A stretch of 64,000 nt of DNA, taken from the NCBI GenBank assembly GCA_031772625.1, contig CM062805.1, positions 515,634,102 to 515,698,101 on the forward strand, written 5' to 3'. Below, one piece after another: positions 9,387 through 21,400 of the stretch. This DNA comes from Pinus tabuliformis (lineage: Eukaryota > Streptophyta > Pinopsida > Pinales > Pinaceae). The translations under genes and the position numbers were made by a program. How positions within the stretch are numbered: the stretch's first letter is position 1; each line of letters opens with the position of its first letter. Below the pieces are notes generated by a model, which was not told the DNA's origin, made no database searches, and worked only from the letters and a program-made list of their open reading frames with translations.

Positions 9387-10938
9387 TGTTAAAATTAGAA
9401 ACTAGGGCCAAACTCCATGTGGGTCATCTTATTAATGGAAGCTGATATTTTTCTTGGATCCCTCTCATCGAGAGGTGTAGGATTGATCTAAAGATCATCC
9501 GATTCCGATAAGTATTCATGGAGATATGAATTTATTTGTGTTATGGGACAATTCGTCAAGGTCGACCAGCAAGCATATAAACCCCACTTGTGCTCAACGT
9601 TTTAGTATAAATAGAGGTAGCCTTCAAGTCATTTTCAACACACTTGGGATCTCTTCCTCTCTACTTGTCTTTGGGGTTTAATAGAGGAGAGATCCTAAGG
9701 GATAACGCTACCCTAATCTAGAGGGCAGAAGCCGGAACTGCCGAGAACTGTCGGAACTGTCGGGAACTACTGGAATTGCCGGAACAATCAGGAACTGCAG
9801 GATACAGACGGAACTTTCGGAACTGCCGGGAACTATAGAGAACTGCTGGAACTACCAAAACTTTCAGGAACTACCGGGAACAGCCAGAACTGTTGGAACT
9901 ATCAGAACTGCCGGAACTATCAGAACTGCCGAAACTGTCAGAACTATCGGGAACTGCTAGAACAGTCGGAACAGTCGGAATTGCTGGAACTGTCGGCAAC
10001 AGCTGGAACTGTCGGAAACTGCCAGAAACTGTCGGAACTGCCGGACACTATCGAGAACTGCCAAAACTGTCAGGAACTGTCAGGAACTGCCGAAACTGTC
10101 GGGAACAGTCGGAACTGCCGGGAACAACCAAAACTGCCGAGAACAACCAGAACTGTCGGGAACAGCCGAAACAGATGGAACTGCGGGGAACTGTCGGAGC
10201 ATCTGTCTCCGAAGGAGAGAAGCATGCAAGGGACAACTAACTAAACATTGGGACAGTTGTATGGTACTTAGCAGCAAATACACCAAGCATGCAATGTTAC
10301 ATCTAGCATGCAAGGGACAGCTAGCATGCAACAGCAAGCATGCTAGGGACAACAAGCAAGCAAGGTGCAGCCAACACATAGGTCAGTATGGAAACATGGT
10401 GCAACAGTGGCACATAATGCAGTATAGTGATGGGTACAGTCATGATTAATGAAGCATGATGAGATGCAGCATAGTGATGATGGGTGCAACATAGTGCAGC
10501 GCGGCAAGGTGTAGCATGATGACGAAATGCAGCACAAAGATAGGTGAAGGAGTCACCTTGGAGAATCAGTTGACACAGCATGTCTTCAACTGATCTCATG
10601 TATCATCTTCTTAGAGATGATCTATGCTCTTATCTAGATATGTCAAAGTGTTGACTTCTGTTGTAAACATACTATCTCTCTCTCTCTCTCTCTCTCTGTT
10701 GAACTATTGAAGAACATATAAGAAGAATTGATCTAGGGTTTCCCCACATTGGGGTTTGTTGCTGGCTAATGCCACATCTTGTGTCCTCTTGTCTTGGCTT
10801 GTCTTTTGGGATTTATGTTTATGTTCTATTTGCAGTTTACTTTAATGCTGATGTGATTGCTAATCTGGAAAAGATATTGAGCTAACAATGAAAATTGAAA
10901 TAAATTGCTCTAAGCATAGAACATACCTAATATTAACA
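9387..10938 (+). repeat. 3' LTR of copia-1
   Basis: 1,552 bp, homologous to 3087-4494. It is 144 bp longer, nearly all from expansion of the GGAACTG array (9729-10199). TATA box at 9606-9613. Ends ttaaca, followed by aagat. Confidence 0.92.
9729..10199. repeat. GGAACTG minisatellite in 3' LTR
   Basis: Same unit as at 3429-3745 but about 150 bp longer. Since the two LTRs were identical at insertion, the length difference arose afterwards. Confidence 0.85.
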
Positions 10939-11177
10939 AAGATTCATCCAAGTGATTGAGGACATGTTAAGAATGTATGTATTGATAAGCCATCTAAGAG
11001 GAAGGATTATTCACATTTTATTGAATTTTCCTACAATAATGGATATCATTGAAAGTTAGCCCATTTTGAGCGCTATATAGCAAAAAATGCAATACTTTAG
11101 TGAGTTGGGATAACCTACAGACAAAGTAGTACTTGATCTAAAATTGCTCAAAGAAATGGAAGAGCAAATAGTTAAAA
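10939..11177 (+). pseudogene. gypsy-1 integrase fragment
   Basis: Pieces read VIEDMLRMYV, DKPSKRKDYSHFIEFSYNNG and PFERYIAKNAI, matching the plant gypsy integrase block VIEDMLRMYV...YNNGYHSS...PFEALYG. Frameshifted and stopped. Continues from 3086 across copia-1 and is cut at 11177 by a solo LTR. Confidence 0.8.
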
Positions 11178-12458
11178 TGTAATATTCCTAAGTGGAAATT
11201 AACAGTAAATAATAGAACAATGAACTAAGAACAACAATGATAAATTAAAACCAAGTGCACAAATCAAAACACTAATGAAATATAACAAAACAACTGAGCC
11301 ATTTTATTAATGATGGAAGTTTGGGCACATAAATGAGTAAGAATGATAGAACTTGGGCTTGTTATGCAAGCTATGCAAAACCCGAGTGATAAGTCCCAAA
11401 CCCAGATATGGAAATGGCCTCAAACAAGAAATATGCATTGCTCAGAAATTTTGTTATTAGCTTCCAACTAGATCTGAAGATACTACTCTATATATTGCTC
11501 AAAAAAATTTGAAACTTCAGCCACAGACTCTTCTCCAAATACCCACAAAAACCCAAAGAGGGTTTGGGTTGATTTTGGGTGATGAATAAGCCCTCCAAGT
11601 GGAGCGAGTGGCTCTCTGGCTAGCTGTGCACATTGCTAGGAAACACTACTCATGAAATGCCCCAAATTATCCATTGAAGAGATCTCCAATGCTGCATTGG
11701 GGAACTATCTCCAGAAATCCAAGTCCCTTTAGCCCTTGGCCCTCCAAAACTACTCTTCTCCTACACCTACACAGACTCTGCCCAGAACCCCTGCGCATTG
11801 GCCGAAAAGCATAAATTCGACCCATAGAAATTCCTCACTCTAGCTCTGCTAAATCACCACCAAAACTTTAGCACCAAATGGGAAAATTCTCCTACAATTA
11901 GCCAACTCATCCAACCCACTATAGTTGACCCAAAATATGCCACACAAACTACCTTTGCGCCCAAGAAGTCTGCAGAACTAGAAGTCCAGCTACAAGATAG
12001 CCCTGTAGGAGCCTAGAAGTGGACTCCACTAAGTCCCAACTAGGAAGACACTCGAAGTTCTCCGAAGAATGGGTGGAATTTCGCCTGAAATCCCTATGTT
12101 GAACAACGCTCCAACTCCTGCGCTAAACAACTTCAAGAGGTCGAATTTTTGAAGTTTGATAGTCAAAAGATATCAAGAAATGCTTCCTTGCTACCTTATA
12201 TAGTCATGGGCCCTTTGTCTCCCCTTGGTGGCCGCCACAATCCACTACCCTTCCTTGAGGCTCGAATTGCCTCCTTTGGTGGCCCCCACATTCCACTAGG
12301 AGTTCGATTTTCCCCTCTTGGTGTGTATTACCTCCTCGGTGGTCCCCACCTTGCCTCCCAAAGTCGCTCTTCACTCATCTCTCTTAAGATTGTTGGCACA
12401 ACCTTAGAGCCTATGCTAGCCTCCTCGAATAGTAAATCAAAAATCGGGGACAATACAT
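11178..12458. mobile_element. Solo LTR inserted in gypsy-1, TSD taaaa
   Basis: 1,281 bp from TGTAATATTCC to GGGGACAATACA, with taaaa on both sides (11173-11177 and 12459-12463). The host gypsy integrase frame resumes immediately after. There is no internal coding. A TATA-like ttatata at about 12197 weakly suggests plus orientation. It is not obviously the same family as the gypsy-1 LTR at 13058. Confidence 0.85.
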
Positions 12459-12463
12459 AAAAT

Positions 12464-12962
12464 TAAGTAGAATTTAAAGGATGCACTAGACAAGCAGAAG
12501 AGTTATGCAGATAAAAACATGACAAATAGAGAAGTTAAGGTGGGATAGCATGTAATTTTGAAAGAGAAGCCTAAGAAAAGTTCATTAAAGACAAGCAATT
12601 ATACCAAGCTGGCAGCGAAATTCTGTGATCCCTTTGAAAAATTGGATAGAATAAGATCTATTGCAAAGATGCTTGCATTGCATGCTTCCATGAATGTGCA
12701 TGATGTATTTCATGTGTCTTTGCTAAAAAAATAGGTGAACGATCATAACTTTTTTTTTGGTTGGATTTTGATTCTAGTGAAGCCAAAAGGAGACTTTCAG
12801 GTACAGTGAGTGTGTATATTGGACAAGAAGGTCATGGGGCTCCAAACCAAATCCATAGGGCAGGTAAAGGTCCAATGGACATGCTACAGCCCTAAAGAAG
12901 TGGCTTGGGAGCTGAAAGATGTGGCATGGGTGCTGAAAGATGCAATGTGCAAGGAACACCCA
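12464..12962 (+). pseudogene. gypsy-1 integrase C-terminus
   Basis: Reads NLKDALDKQKSYADKN, FEKLDRI, NVHDVFHVSLLKK and IGQVKVQWT in order: the gypsy integrase C-terminal domain through the HDVFHVSLLKK block to the final VKVQW segment. Two or more stops. About 95 bp downstream, a purine tract precedes the 3' LTR. Confidence 0.85.
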
Positions 12963-13034
12963 TAGTTATTTTTAAATTTTTAATAAAATTTTGTATATAT
13001 GTACACTTGCAAGTGATGTGTACCGAAGACTATG

Positions 13035-13057
13035 CCAAAATGGGGAGGGGAGGAGGA
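13035..13057 (+). other. Polypurine tract of gypsy-1
   Basis: ccaaaatggggaggggaggagga runs to the base before the LTR start TGTAATACC. Confidence 0.75.
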
Positions 13058-14076
13058 TGTAATACCCCAATTTTGATCCCAAATTAATAATGTATGTTGA
13101 TGCATGATGAAAGGGTGGAGAGCCTAGCAATGTAATAGTTGCTAAATATTAACAATAAAAATACATCACTAACTACAGATAATCAAGGACAAGAGTCATA
13201 GAGGACTATGATTCCACAAAAGCGGGGAGGGAGGTGGTAGATAGAGAGGCTACATCAAAATTATATATTTTATTTAACTCTTATTCAAATTAGTTCGGAA
13301 AAGGAGTCACATGAGCTTCTTGGGGAAGCCACATGGCATATTGTGAGCATTCATATATTAACCATATTTTTTATGGTTGGTGGGTTTGTCATTCTTCTTT
13401 CTTATTCATTTTGGCTTTTGCTTCTTCGAGAGAAGTGTAGAATTCTATTGTAGAAGAGATATTGGCAGTTGATTGTAGGAAAAGGCTAGTTATTTTCCAA
13501 TGATGGGAAGATGCCTTAATGTATGGATGCACTGGCATTTTGAAAAAAACTATCAATAGCTAAAAATTTCTAGAGCTTGCAACATTGAAATTTACTAACC
13601 AAACTGGACTAGAGCCCTGGAAAGAAGTGGAATAGCCTAAGGGACTGCATTTTAGAAACATGATTCCTTTCTTTGGGTTGTGCAGGCTTAAGGGGAAACT
13701 TGGAAAGAGTTGGTAAGTTAAGATTGTTGTGTGAGTGATTGAACAAAATGTAATAGAATGAGAACTTCACTATCTGTAAGTTATTAGAGTCAGCCTCAAC
13801 AACCATCCTTGTGCATTTATAGCCTCAACTCGAGGGTGAAATGCTACTAAGAGATTTGGAGAGTGAAATGTTTGATGCCTACAACCCGTCAATGTGGTTA
13901 TTTCATGTAAATAAATGTTCACTATGTATTATATTCATATTGTGTTTACTTTGTGCTTTCTCATTGATTAATGTTGTGTATATCTTTGAAACCATGCACC
14001 AAATAACACATCTATTATTCCATGGCCCAAAAGACGAATTACAATAGTCACCTGCCCTTAAATAGGCTACATTACA
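13058..14076 (+). repeat. 3' LTR of gypsy-1
   Basis: 1,019 bp. It starts TGTAATACCCCAATTTTG after the purine tract and ends GGCTACATTACA, giving a 6-bp terminal inverted repeat TGTAAT/ATTACA. The matching 5' LTR is not in the window, so the 3' boundary rests on the terminal motif. Confidence 0.7.
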
Positions 14077-14100
14077 AGAATACCATGGATTACAAAAAAC

Positions 14101-14326
14101 CTTGAACCCATAAACTACCAACAGTAAATTGACTCTATGAATAAGTCAAGTTTACCTAAATACCCTAACAATGCCCAGTAGAAATGCTGTTGCTTGGGTG
14201 GAATGGGAAAGTGCTTGAACCCATAAACTACCAACAGTAAATTGACTCTATGAATAAGTCAAGTTTACCTAACTACCCTAACAATGCCCAGTAGAAATGC
14301 TGTCGGTTGGGTGGAATGGGAAAGTG
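14101..14326. repeat. 113-bp tandem duplication
   Basis: Copies at 14101-14213 and 14214-14326, starting cttgaacccataaac, differing at only a few positions. Non-coding. Confidence 0.92.
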
Positions 14327-14778
14327 CAGTGATGTGAGGTTTTGCTTGTAATATTGGACTCAACTTTCAGGAAAAGCAAAATAAATATCGAAAGACAAAG
14401 AAGTGTATGCTCCGAAGGGCACATAAGAATGCTTTATAATCATATTTGAATTCTAGCTTTTTATTTTGATTTGAGAAAGTGAAGGCGCTCAAACGTAATT
14501 CCATGGTTTTTAGGCATCTGCGTTCTCGCTGTGGAGTGGGAAGTCCGCACAGGCTGCATGCTCGGGGCTCTGGCAAGGGTTCTACAATGGTGACGATTAA
14601 AAGACTTTCATTTCAGAGATTCAAACGACGGATTAATTTCAAAATAAATAAAAAGATGCATATAATACTTGGTATTTACCATTTGTACAGGCAATATTGT
14701 CTGACATTTCTCAGTACTCAAGAACATACACTTATATATTTTTTCAAAATTATAGGGTGGAGTGAATGAGAAAAGCAC
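14327..14778. other. No gene assigned; candidate intron of the minus-strand gene
   Basis: A GC-richer island at about 14480-14620 stands out against AT-rich flanks but matches nothing I recognise in either direction. If the exon at 14779-15067 is real, this is its first intron. Confidence 0.35.
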
Positions 14779-15067
14779 CTATAGTAATTTTGGGGATGGG
14801 CTCGTTGACATTGGCAGCCCGGCCCTCCGCTTCCTGTAGAACTTGCTGCATCTGTACTAACCTCGCCGACATTTTACCACTAGACTTGGAGTCGGAATTC
14901 ATGCAAAATACTCTGCAGACAACATTCCCTGGGGGTCTAACCCGCAAAGGAAGGATACACAACATCCTCAGGGTCCGGACATTTGTGGGAATTGAAGGAT
15001 ACGACAACATGGGCATGTGGTTTGATCTCAGAAGAGCCACACTGCTGCAAGCGGCCATTCTGAGCAT
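14779..15067 (-). CDS. Candidate exon 1 of an organellar ICT1-like peptidyl-tRNA hydrolase (partial)
   Basis: Minus-strand frame from ATG 15067. It starts MLRMAACSSVALLRSN, which has no acidic residues and is S/R-rich like an organellar transit peptide, and ends KMSARLVQMQQVLQEAEGRA then NEPIPKITI plus one G. This is the pattern just before the GGQ domain in plant ICT1/class-I release-factor-like peptidyl-tRNA hydrolases, which rescue stalled organellar ribosomes. The frame stops at ATAG|GTGC, a splice donor in phase 1; the family's next residue is Asp (GAT), whose first base G is supplied here. The catalytic GGQ exon is not found downstream in the window to position 1; it may be lost, or split off by the retroelements that fill the region. 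I am confident of the similarity, less so that the gene is intact. An alternative start is the second Met (MAACSS). Confidence 0.65.
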
Positions 15068-15092
15068 ACCCAAAAGAGCTTCCCTCGATTAG

Positions 15093-15594
15093 TTTCAATT
15101 ACTCAGAGATTGGTAGAAATTCTATAGTCGGAAAGACCCTTCAATTACCAAGTCTGGAAATTGATTTATCAAATGCTTAGCGCTCATTTCTCCAAAACTG
15201 ATCTCTCGAAATGCTTGGATATGAAATCTCTTAAACTTAGGCAATCTGTGATCCAAATTTTATCCACATTCATCATACAAAATGACTGGAATGCTTTTAT
15301 TCTTTGGGTTTTCATATTTTTCAACGCTTTTTCAAACTTGTATTATTTTTTAATAATAAAAAATCGAAAATCCAATTTAAAATTAAAATTAAATCAAAAA
15401 TAAAAATAAAACAAAACAAAGAAACATGTGTACCATATTTATAAAGTATTAAAATATAACCAAAAAAATTACCCATTAAGTGTATTGAGTAATATATTTA
15501 ACATATTATAAGTGAGAAAATAAAGTATAAAATGAATTTTAAATAATAAATTTAATTAATTAAATATGAAGAAATAAGTAAATTATTTTAACGT
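15093..15594. other. No gene; AT-rich from about 15340
   Basis: The first 250 bp are upstream of the ICT1-like exon and could hold its promoter, but no clear TATA box was identified. The A-rich 15350-15590 stretch may include the tail of the LINE fragment that ends near 15595. Confidence 0.4.
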
Positions 15595-15960
15595 TTATGA
15601 GGCTAAAGATAGCCCATGGAACAGATTGTTTCTTCATTTGCTTGATGTATTTGGCCCTTTTTCTGTGAAGCTTCAAAATAAATGCTCCCAGCTTCTCGAC
15701 AAACCCCTCACTAAATAGATTATCCCAAGAGCTAGCTGCCAGCGTATGTGCATAACTTTCTCTGTTGTCTTTGAAGGCCTCACATTCTAAAATGAAATGT
15801 TTTTATGTTTCCACTTTTCCAGAAGAAGAAAAAAAATGCACTCTTTCCTCCCACACTTCCTTTGGCCTTTTCCAACGCCTTGTTTCACAATGGAGTTTAT
15901 GAGAATTAGTCCTTAACTGAGCAATAAGAATTTTGGCTCTCCAAGAGATATTGGCCTCTA
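15595..15960 (-). pseudogene. 5'-truncated LINE reverse transcriptase, C-terminal fragment
   Basis: Reading minus: AKILIAQLRTNSHKLHCE, RRWKRPKEVWEERVHF, KHFILECEAFKDNRESYA, EGFVEKLGAFILKLHRKR. This resembles the C-terminal zinc-binding tail of endonuclease-type LINE ORF2 proteins (RTNSH..., then an HF-X3-C-X2-F block). One stop lies at the expected first zinc region. Everything upstream is missing, as in 5'-truncated insertions. It is a different family from the LINE at 16769. Confidence 0.65.
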
Positions 15961-16754
15961 TGTATGATTTTCATAAACTATATAAAATCTGTTTTCATAA
16001 CTAATATTCAAACTATAATTTCCCAACAACCCATGCATATATGTTAATTGTCGATCACTTGTGACCTCTTTCGAGTAGACGATCTTCATACTTGGTGTTA
16101 TGATCTTCACACTTGGTGTTTTGATGATACCATGGTACATGCATATCCTAATATTGATCTTTTCATACTTGACATGCTTAATGTTTGAGTTATGGTTCCT
16201 TTCTCTTGCTCCAAAGCATAATTGTACTTCCACTCTTTTAAACGACCACATTATAATGGTAGTGGCTTCCAGTTTTGAGTTCATCGACTTTAAGAACCGC
16301 AACTCTCTGGCATGTTTTCTCATTTGTGGTTGGCACTTGTTCTCTTTTCTTTTCTAGTTTTTTTCGATATTCCTTGTTATTGTCTTTTTGTGTAGGGGTT
16401 CCTTCAAAGGAGAGGCTAGAGAGGAACCCTTTTCTCACCTGCCTCGTTTGTTGTCTTGGCACCTTCCTGATACCCAGATCTCTCTTTGCTCTCCTACAAA
16501 GTCTCCTTGTCCCCTCCCCTTACTAGACTTACTATCACTTCTGAGTGGGCGATCGAACTTGTCCCCTCTCACCCTATTGTCTCTTATTTCTATTTGTCTC
16601 CCCACCTTTTCTCTTGGTCTTCCCTTCTCTTCTTATCATGTTGAGATCAAGTTCCTTCCCTAATCGTCAAGGCCATTGGGGAAAAAGGTAGCAACCTCAT
16701 TAAAGGCTCAATTGGGAGCCGATACATTTGTAATAACTTATTGGGAGAACACTC
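15961..16754. other. No gene recognised
   Basis: Mixed AT-rich DNA, then a pyrimidine-rich stretch (about 16330-16660) with open but unconvincing frames. A short direct repeat, atcttcatacttggtgt / atcttcacacttggtgt, occurs at about 16081-16120. Confidence 0.4.
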
Positions 16755-17034
16755 AATTGTTAACTCATGATAGGCTTGACACCTTTAAACATAACTGAGA
16801 TAAAGAATTGTTAGGAATGCACCTGGAGAGCGGCTTAGTGTCTTAGGGTTTCTGCAACGGCAGACCTTTTCAGGCATCTGCAGACCTGCCCGCAACGACA
16901 GCAATACATCCATACGACACCAACAGAGCAGTCTCGAACATCATGAATCCCCCACAGGGGGAGGGCGCAGCGCCTCCCCCAATGAAAATGAAGAGCGACA
17001 AAAGAATGGGGATGCCGACAAACCATAGGATCAA

Positions 17035-18396
17035 AATGAGGATAGCATAGATCTGAACTCACAACAAGCCAAAAAAGATGATAAAGAACATCCCAAAGTC
17101 ACCTCAACCACATGCAAGCCAGTGGTAATAGAACGTCCGAAGGTAGAACTCCCAAGTCACCGAATCAATGCTCAGATACAGTATATGAGGGACCATGCAC
17201 TGATAGGCAAGTTCATAGGACTATGGCCGACTGAGAAAGCATTGCGTGGTTGGATAGCAGCTAAATGGAACCCAAAAGGACACATCACCCTGCAGTTGGG
17301 ACCTAAAGGGTTCTTCACAACCATTTTTAACTGCTTAGAGGACCGGAACAGGGTTCTAGATAGAGAGCCGTATTTTTTCAATGCTGAAAGCCTGTATCTC
17401 AGGGGATGGGTAGAGCGTTTCAACCCTGATAAAGAGGACCTCAGCTGGGCTCCAGTCTGGATCCGTCTCTACTCTCTGCCCATGGAATACTGGGAAGAAG
17501 CTTCTCTTCAAGAAATTGGGAATGTACTGGGCGAATTCATCAAAGCTGTAGAGGAAACAAAACTCCGAAGATACACCTCTTACGCACGAATTTGTGTCTA
17601 CATGCACCTTAGCAGGGCACTTCCAGATGCGGTAAGTATATTCCATGATGATGTTGAATGGGTTTAGTTAATTGACTATGAACATGTACCGTTTAGATGC
17701 AGAAGATGTCATGCCCTGGGTCACTTATTTAGGGACTGTCCTTTAAATCAAAAACCCTCATCCCCATCTGCACCAGATAAGCCTGAGTCTGATGGCTTCA
17801 CTAAAGTAGCCAGTCGTAGGAAAAGTCACAAGAAACCGGCTTCAAATCCTGAGATGCCTCAAGCCAGCTCTTCCAAACCTTCCACGAGTAACAGCTTTGA
17901 AGCATTGGCCCGACAAAATGATCTTAACTCTGAAAATCTCGCTTCCCCGGAGAGGGGGGCAAAGAAGGAAAAGCAATCTGCTCACGAAGACTCCAAAACA
18001 CTCCAAGAAGATCCACTGCTCAAGGATTCTTTCCCCTCAGCTAAGCATAAAGTCCCAGCATGGAATATTCAAGGAATGGAGGTAGACAATATACAATCTA
18101 AGTCCAGAATAGCAACAGAAACAACTGAAGAATTAAATGAATCTCAACACATGGAAGAGGAACCAGAAAGTATAGATATTAGGGATCTAGACATTCTAGG
18201 CCTAGAGCAGGCATGTAAAACAAAAAATTATGACAAAATTCCAGAACGGCAACTAGAGAATCTGGAGGTGATCCTCTCAAGGGCACAAAGGCAAAAATCA
18301 CTAGGTATTCAGACTGGCAGCCTTTGGGATGGGAAACATATTACCAAAGATAACAAAAAACGTGGAAGGAAAACAAATCTCCAACGAACAATCTGA
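17035..18396 (+). pseudogene. LINE ORF1: DUF4283 and CCHC knuckle
   Basis: The coding frame runs from just after a TAG near 17033 to 18396, with one further TAG at 17665-17667 (EWV, stop, LIDYEH). DUF4283 spans about 17195-17700 (KFIGLWPTEKALRGWI, APVWIRLYSLPMEYW, YARICVYMHLSRALPD). The knuckle CRRCHALGHLFRDC is at about 17699-17740. The remaining 220 residues are hydrophilic and acidic or basic in patches. No in-frame ATG could be fixed; the frame is open with no ATG back to about 16800. Homologous in layout to the ORF1 at 594-2462 but with no ubiquitin-like domain. Expected role: RNA-binding particle protein. Confidence 0.85.
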
Positions 18397-18473
18397 ATAG
18401 GAGAAATGTTAGTGGAGTCAGGCAAGTACTCCAAGCTTATAAAGTACTATAACTCCCTCCACAACACTTCCCA

Positions 18474-21400
18474 ATGAAGTTAATATCATGGAATATCAAA
18501 GGGCTCAATGGCCCAGGGAAAGGTAGATTACTCAAAAATATGATAATGCAAGAAAGACCATAAATCCTATTCTTGCAAGAAACCAAATGCAATTCAATCG
18601 CTTTGGAAAGAATTGCCACAAAAGCCTGGCCAGGAAGTCTCACAGCTGCAGTGGATGTCGCTGGGGCGTCTGGAGGCTTAGCAGTTATATGGGACGCTTG
18701 TACCATTATGATCAATAATATCCATGCTAATAAGAATTTCATTCAAGCAACGTTTCACATCACAGGGAGCAATATCCATGGGCATCTAACCAATGTGTAT
18801 TTTCCCCATAAGGCCATGCACAAGATAGAAATCCTGAACACCCTCTCAGTAATCAACACCGATAGGCTGCATCCTCTGTGGATTACTGGGGGCGATTTCA
18901 ACATGATCACCAAGCTGGAAGAAAAAAGGGGAGGCAGGAATAGATGGGATAAGGAAGGGAATAACCTAAAAGATTTTATTCAGAACAACTAGCTTATTGA
19001 CATGCCATTCAATAATGGACTTTTAACCTGGAACAACAAAAGAGCAGGGTTGCATCAGATTGCATCTCATCTGGACATATTCTTACTATCAGACAACGCA
19101 ATACATATAGGAGGAGACTTTTCCGCTTCTATCTTGCCGCTCTCATGGTCAGATCACTGGCTAATCTCTCTTCAATGGACTCGTCCTGGTAACTCAATCC
19201 GAAGACCATTTCACTTTGAGGCTTTATGGATGTCTAATCAACACAGAATGGAACAATTTTTCTCCTCCAAATGGTACAAAAATGTTTCAATTTTAGCAGA
19301 AGCTTAAGCACCTCAAGGGCAAGATCAAACAATGGAACCATTCTTCTTTTGGCAATATTTTCCAGGCTCAGAGTGCCCTCGATCAAGATATGAAACGACT
19401 ACAACAGAGGATTATAATAGAAGGCCAATCAGATGACCTGTCAGAACAGGAAAAGCATCTTGAGTCGCAGATCTTAGAGAGGGAAAAATAGGCAGAAACA
19501 CTATGGAGACAAAAATCGAGAATAAGATGGCTTAAGGATGGAGAAAAAACACAAAAATTTTCCACATAACCACCATCCAACGTAGAATGAATAACAACAT
19601 CACTCATATTCAAAATGAACAGGGGGTAAAGGTGGAAACACATGAATAAATTGAAAGCGAACTTCTAAACTATTTCAAGCAAGCTCATCATGAGCCATAA
19701 ATAGACAGGTCGCACGCCATAGAAAAAATTACAAGGAATATTCCTAAAGTTATTACAGAGGAGCATAACCAACTACTTCTCAGGCCTATCGACTTATAGG
19801 AAGTGGAAATGGCAGTTCGTCTACTGAAAGATGGGAAGGCGCCTGGCCCGGAAGGATTCACCTCAAATCAATTTCTGAGAGCTGATTAAAATGGAAGTCT
19901 GGCAGGTTGTTGAGGAATCAAGAACCTTGAGATGGATGCTTCCAAGAATGAATGCTACATTCATTGCCCTTATTCCCAAGGAAGCTCAACCCAGCACCCC
20001 TGACAAAGATAGGCCTATTGCCCTGTGCAACATAATCTACAAGATCGTCTCCAAAATCATTGCCTCCAGACTCAAACTGCTGCTCCCTCTCATCATTTCG
20101 CTTGAGCAATCTGGATATGTTGAAGGCAGGCAGATCATGGATGGCATCATCCTAACTCATGAAATTATCCACTCCCTGAAGCACTCCAAAAAGTTAGGTA
20201 TGCTCCTTAAAATAGATCTTTCTAAAGCATTTGATAGCTTAAGCTGGTTATACATCAAAAAAACTCTTATTGCTTTTGGTTTTGCTCCTTCCTGGGTAAG
20301 GTGGGTCATGAGTCTTATATCCTCCTCCTTCTTTTCTGTACTGATCAATGGCATTCCCTCCTCCCCCTTTCATCCTTCTCGGGGAATTAGACAGGGAGAC
20401 CCTCTCTCCCCCTTCCTTTTCGTTATTATGGCAGAAGGGTTGGGCTGCAGCATTAAAAAAGCTCAACAATCACAGCTCCTAAGAGGTTTTTCTTTTCATA
20501 ACTCTTCCACCTTTACTCACCAGCAATTTGTTGATGACAACATGCTTTTTGGTCATCCATCCGTCCAGGAAGCTCGCCAACTCAAAATGTTACTAACGGA
20601 TTTCTCGGAAGCCTCGGGGGCCACTATCAATAAAGCCAAATCCAAAATCTTCTTTTTTCATACCCATGTTCCTACCCAAGCAACCATAGCTCGCATTCTT
20701 GGATTTTCTATTGTTGTCCTCCATTCCAAATATTTAGGAGCTCCCATGACTACCTCGGCCTTGAAGCACTCTTCTTGGAAAGTCCTCTTAGAAAATCTGG
20801 AGGCTCGCCTTACCTCTTGGACTCATCGGGCCCTCAATATGGCGAGTCGGCTAGTCCTTATAAAAGTTGTTCTTCAATCCATGCCGCTGTATCTTTTCTC
20901 GATCCTAGCGGCTCCCAAATGGGTTCTCAAAGGAATTAAACATCTCCAGCGATCTTTCTTATGGGGCAATTCAGGTCAAAAACGCAAATGGGCTCTAATC
21001 AAATGGGACACAATTTTCCTTCCAAAGTGCGCCGGTGGAACTGGATTGAGGGATCCCTATCGTAGCAACGAGGTCATGGGTGCTCGAATCTGGTGGAAAT
21101 GGCTTACTATGCCATTCACCCCCTGGGCCACTCTATGGACAGCAAAATATGCCAACAATTGCCCAACAGAAGAGCTAATAAGAATGTCAGAAGTTAGCAT
21201 GGGTTCCCTAATCTGGAATTCGGCCAAGCAACACAGAAGCTTAATTCAGCAGCATAGCTTCTGGGAAGTTAAGGACGGCAACACAGCAAGGTTCTGGGAA
21301 GATTCCTGGCAGTAGCAGCCCAAGTTAAAGGACCTAATCTCATCTATGCAACTTTCGGAGCAGGATATGCAGCCCTATGACAAAGTAATTTTTTTTTGGA

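Larger units (their letters stand above)
3087..10938 (+). mobile_element. copia-1: LTR-complete Ty1/copia element, internally deleted
   Basis: Two homologous LTRs (3087-4494 and 9387-10938) begin TGTTAAAATT and end TTAACA. A tRNA-Met-type primer site follows the first and a purine tract precedes the second. Flanking pentamers are aagag and aagat (4 of 5 match). Between the LTRs are a decayed gag knuckle, a protease motif, short reverse transcriptase pieces and RNase H; integrase and most of reverse transcriptase are gone. The 3' internal third is non-coding, with minisatellites and a related solo LTR in reverse orientation at 6737-8728. It sits inside the integrase gene of gypsy-1. Confidence 0.9.

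Noticed and set aside
14367-14576. GC-richer island as the next exon of the ICT1-like gene
   Set aside because: No frame on the minus strand reads HVTVNF or a GGQ motif.
14766-15092. Plus-strand 108-codon frame
   Set aside because: It is the antisense shadow of the ICT1-like exon, which has motif support and a splice donor.
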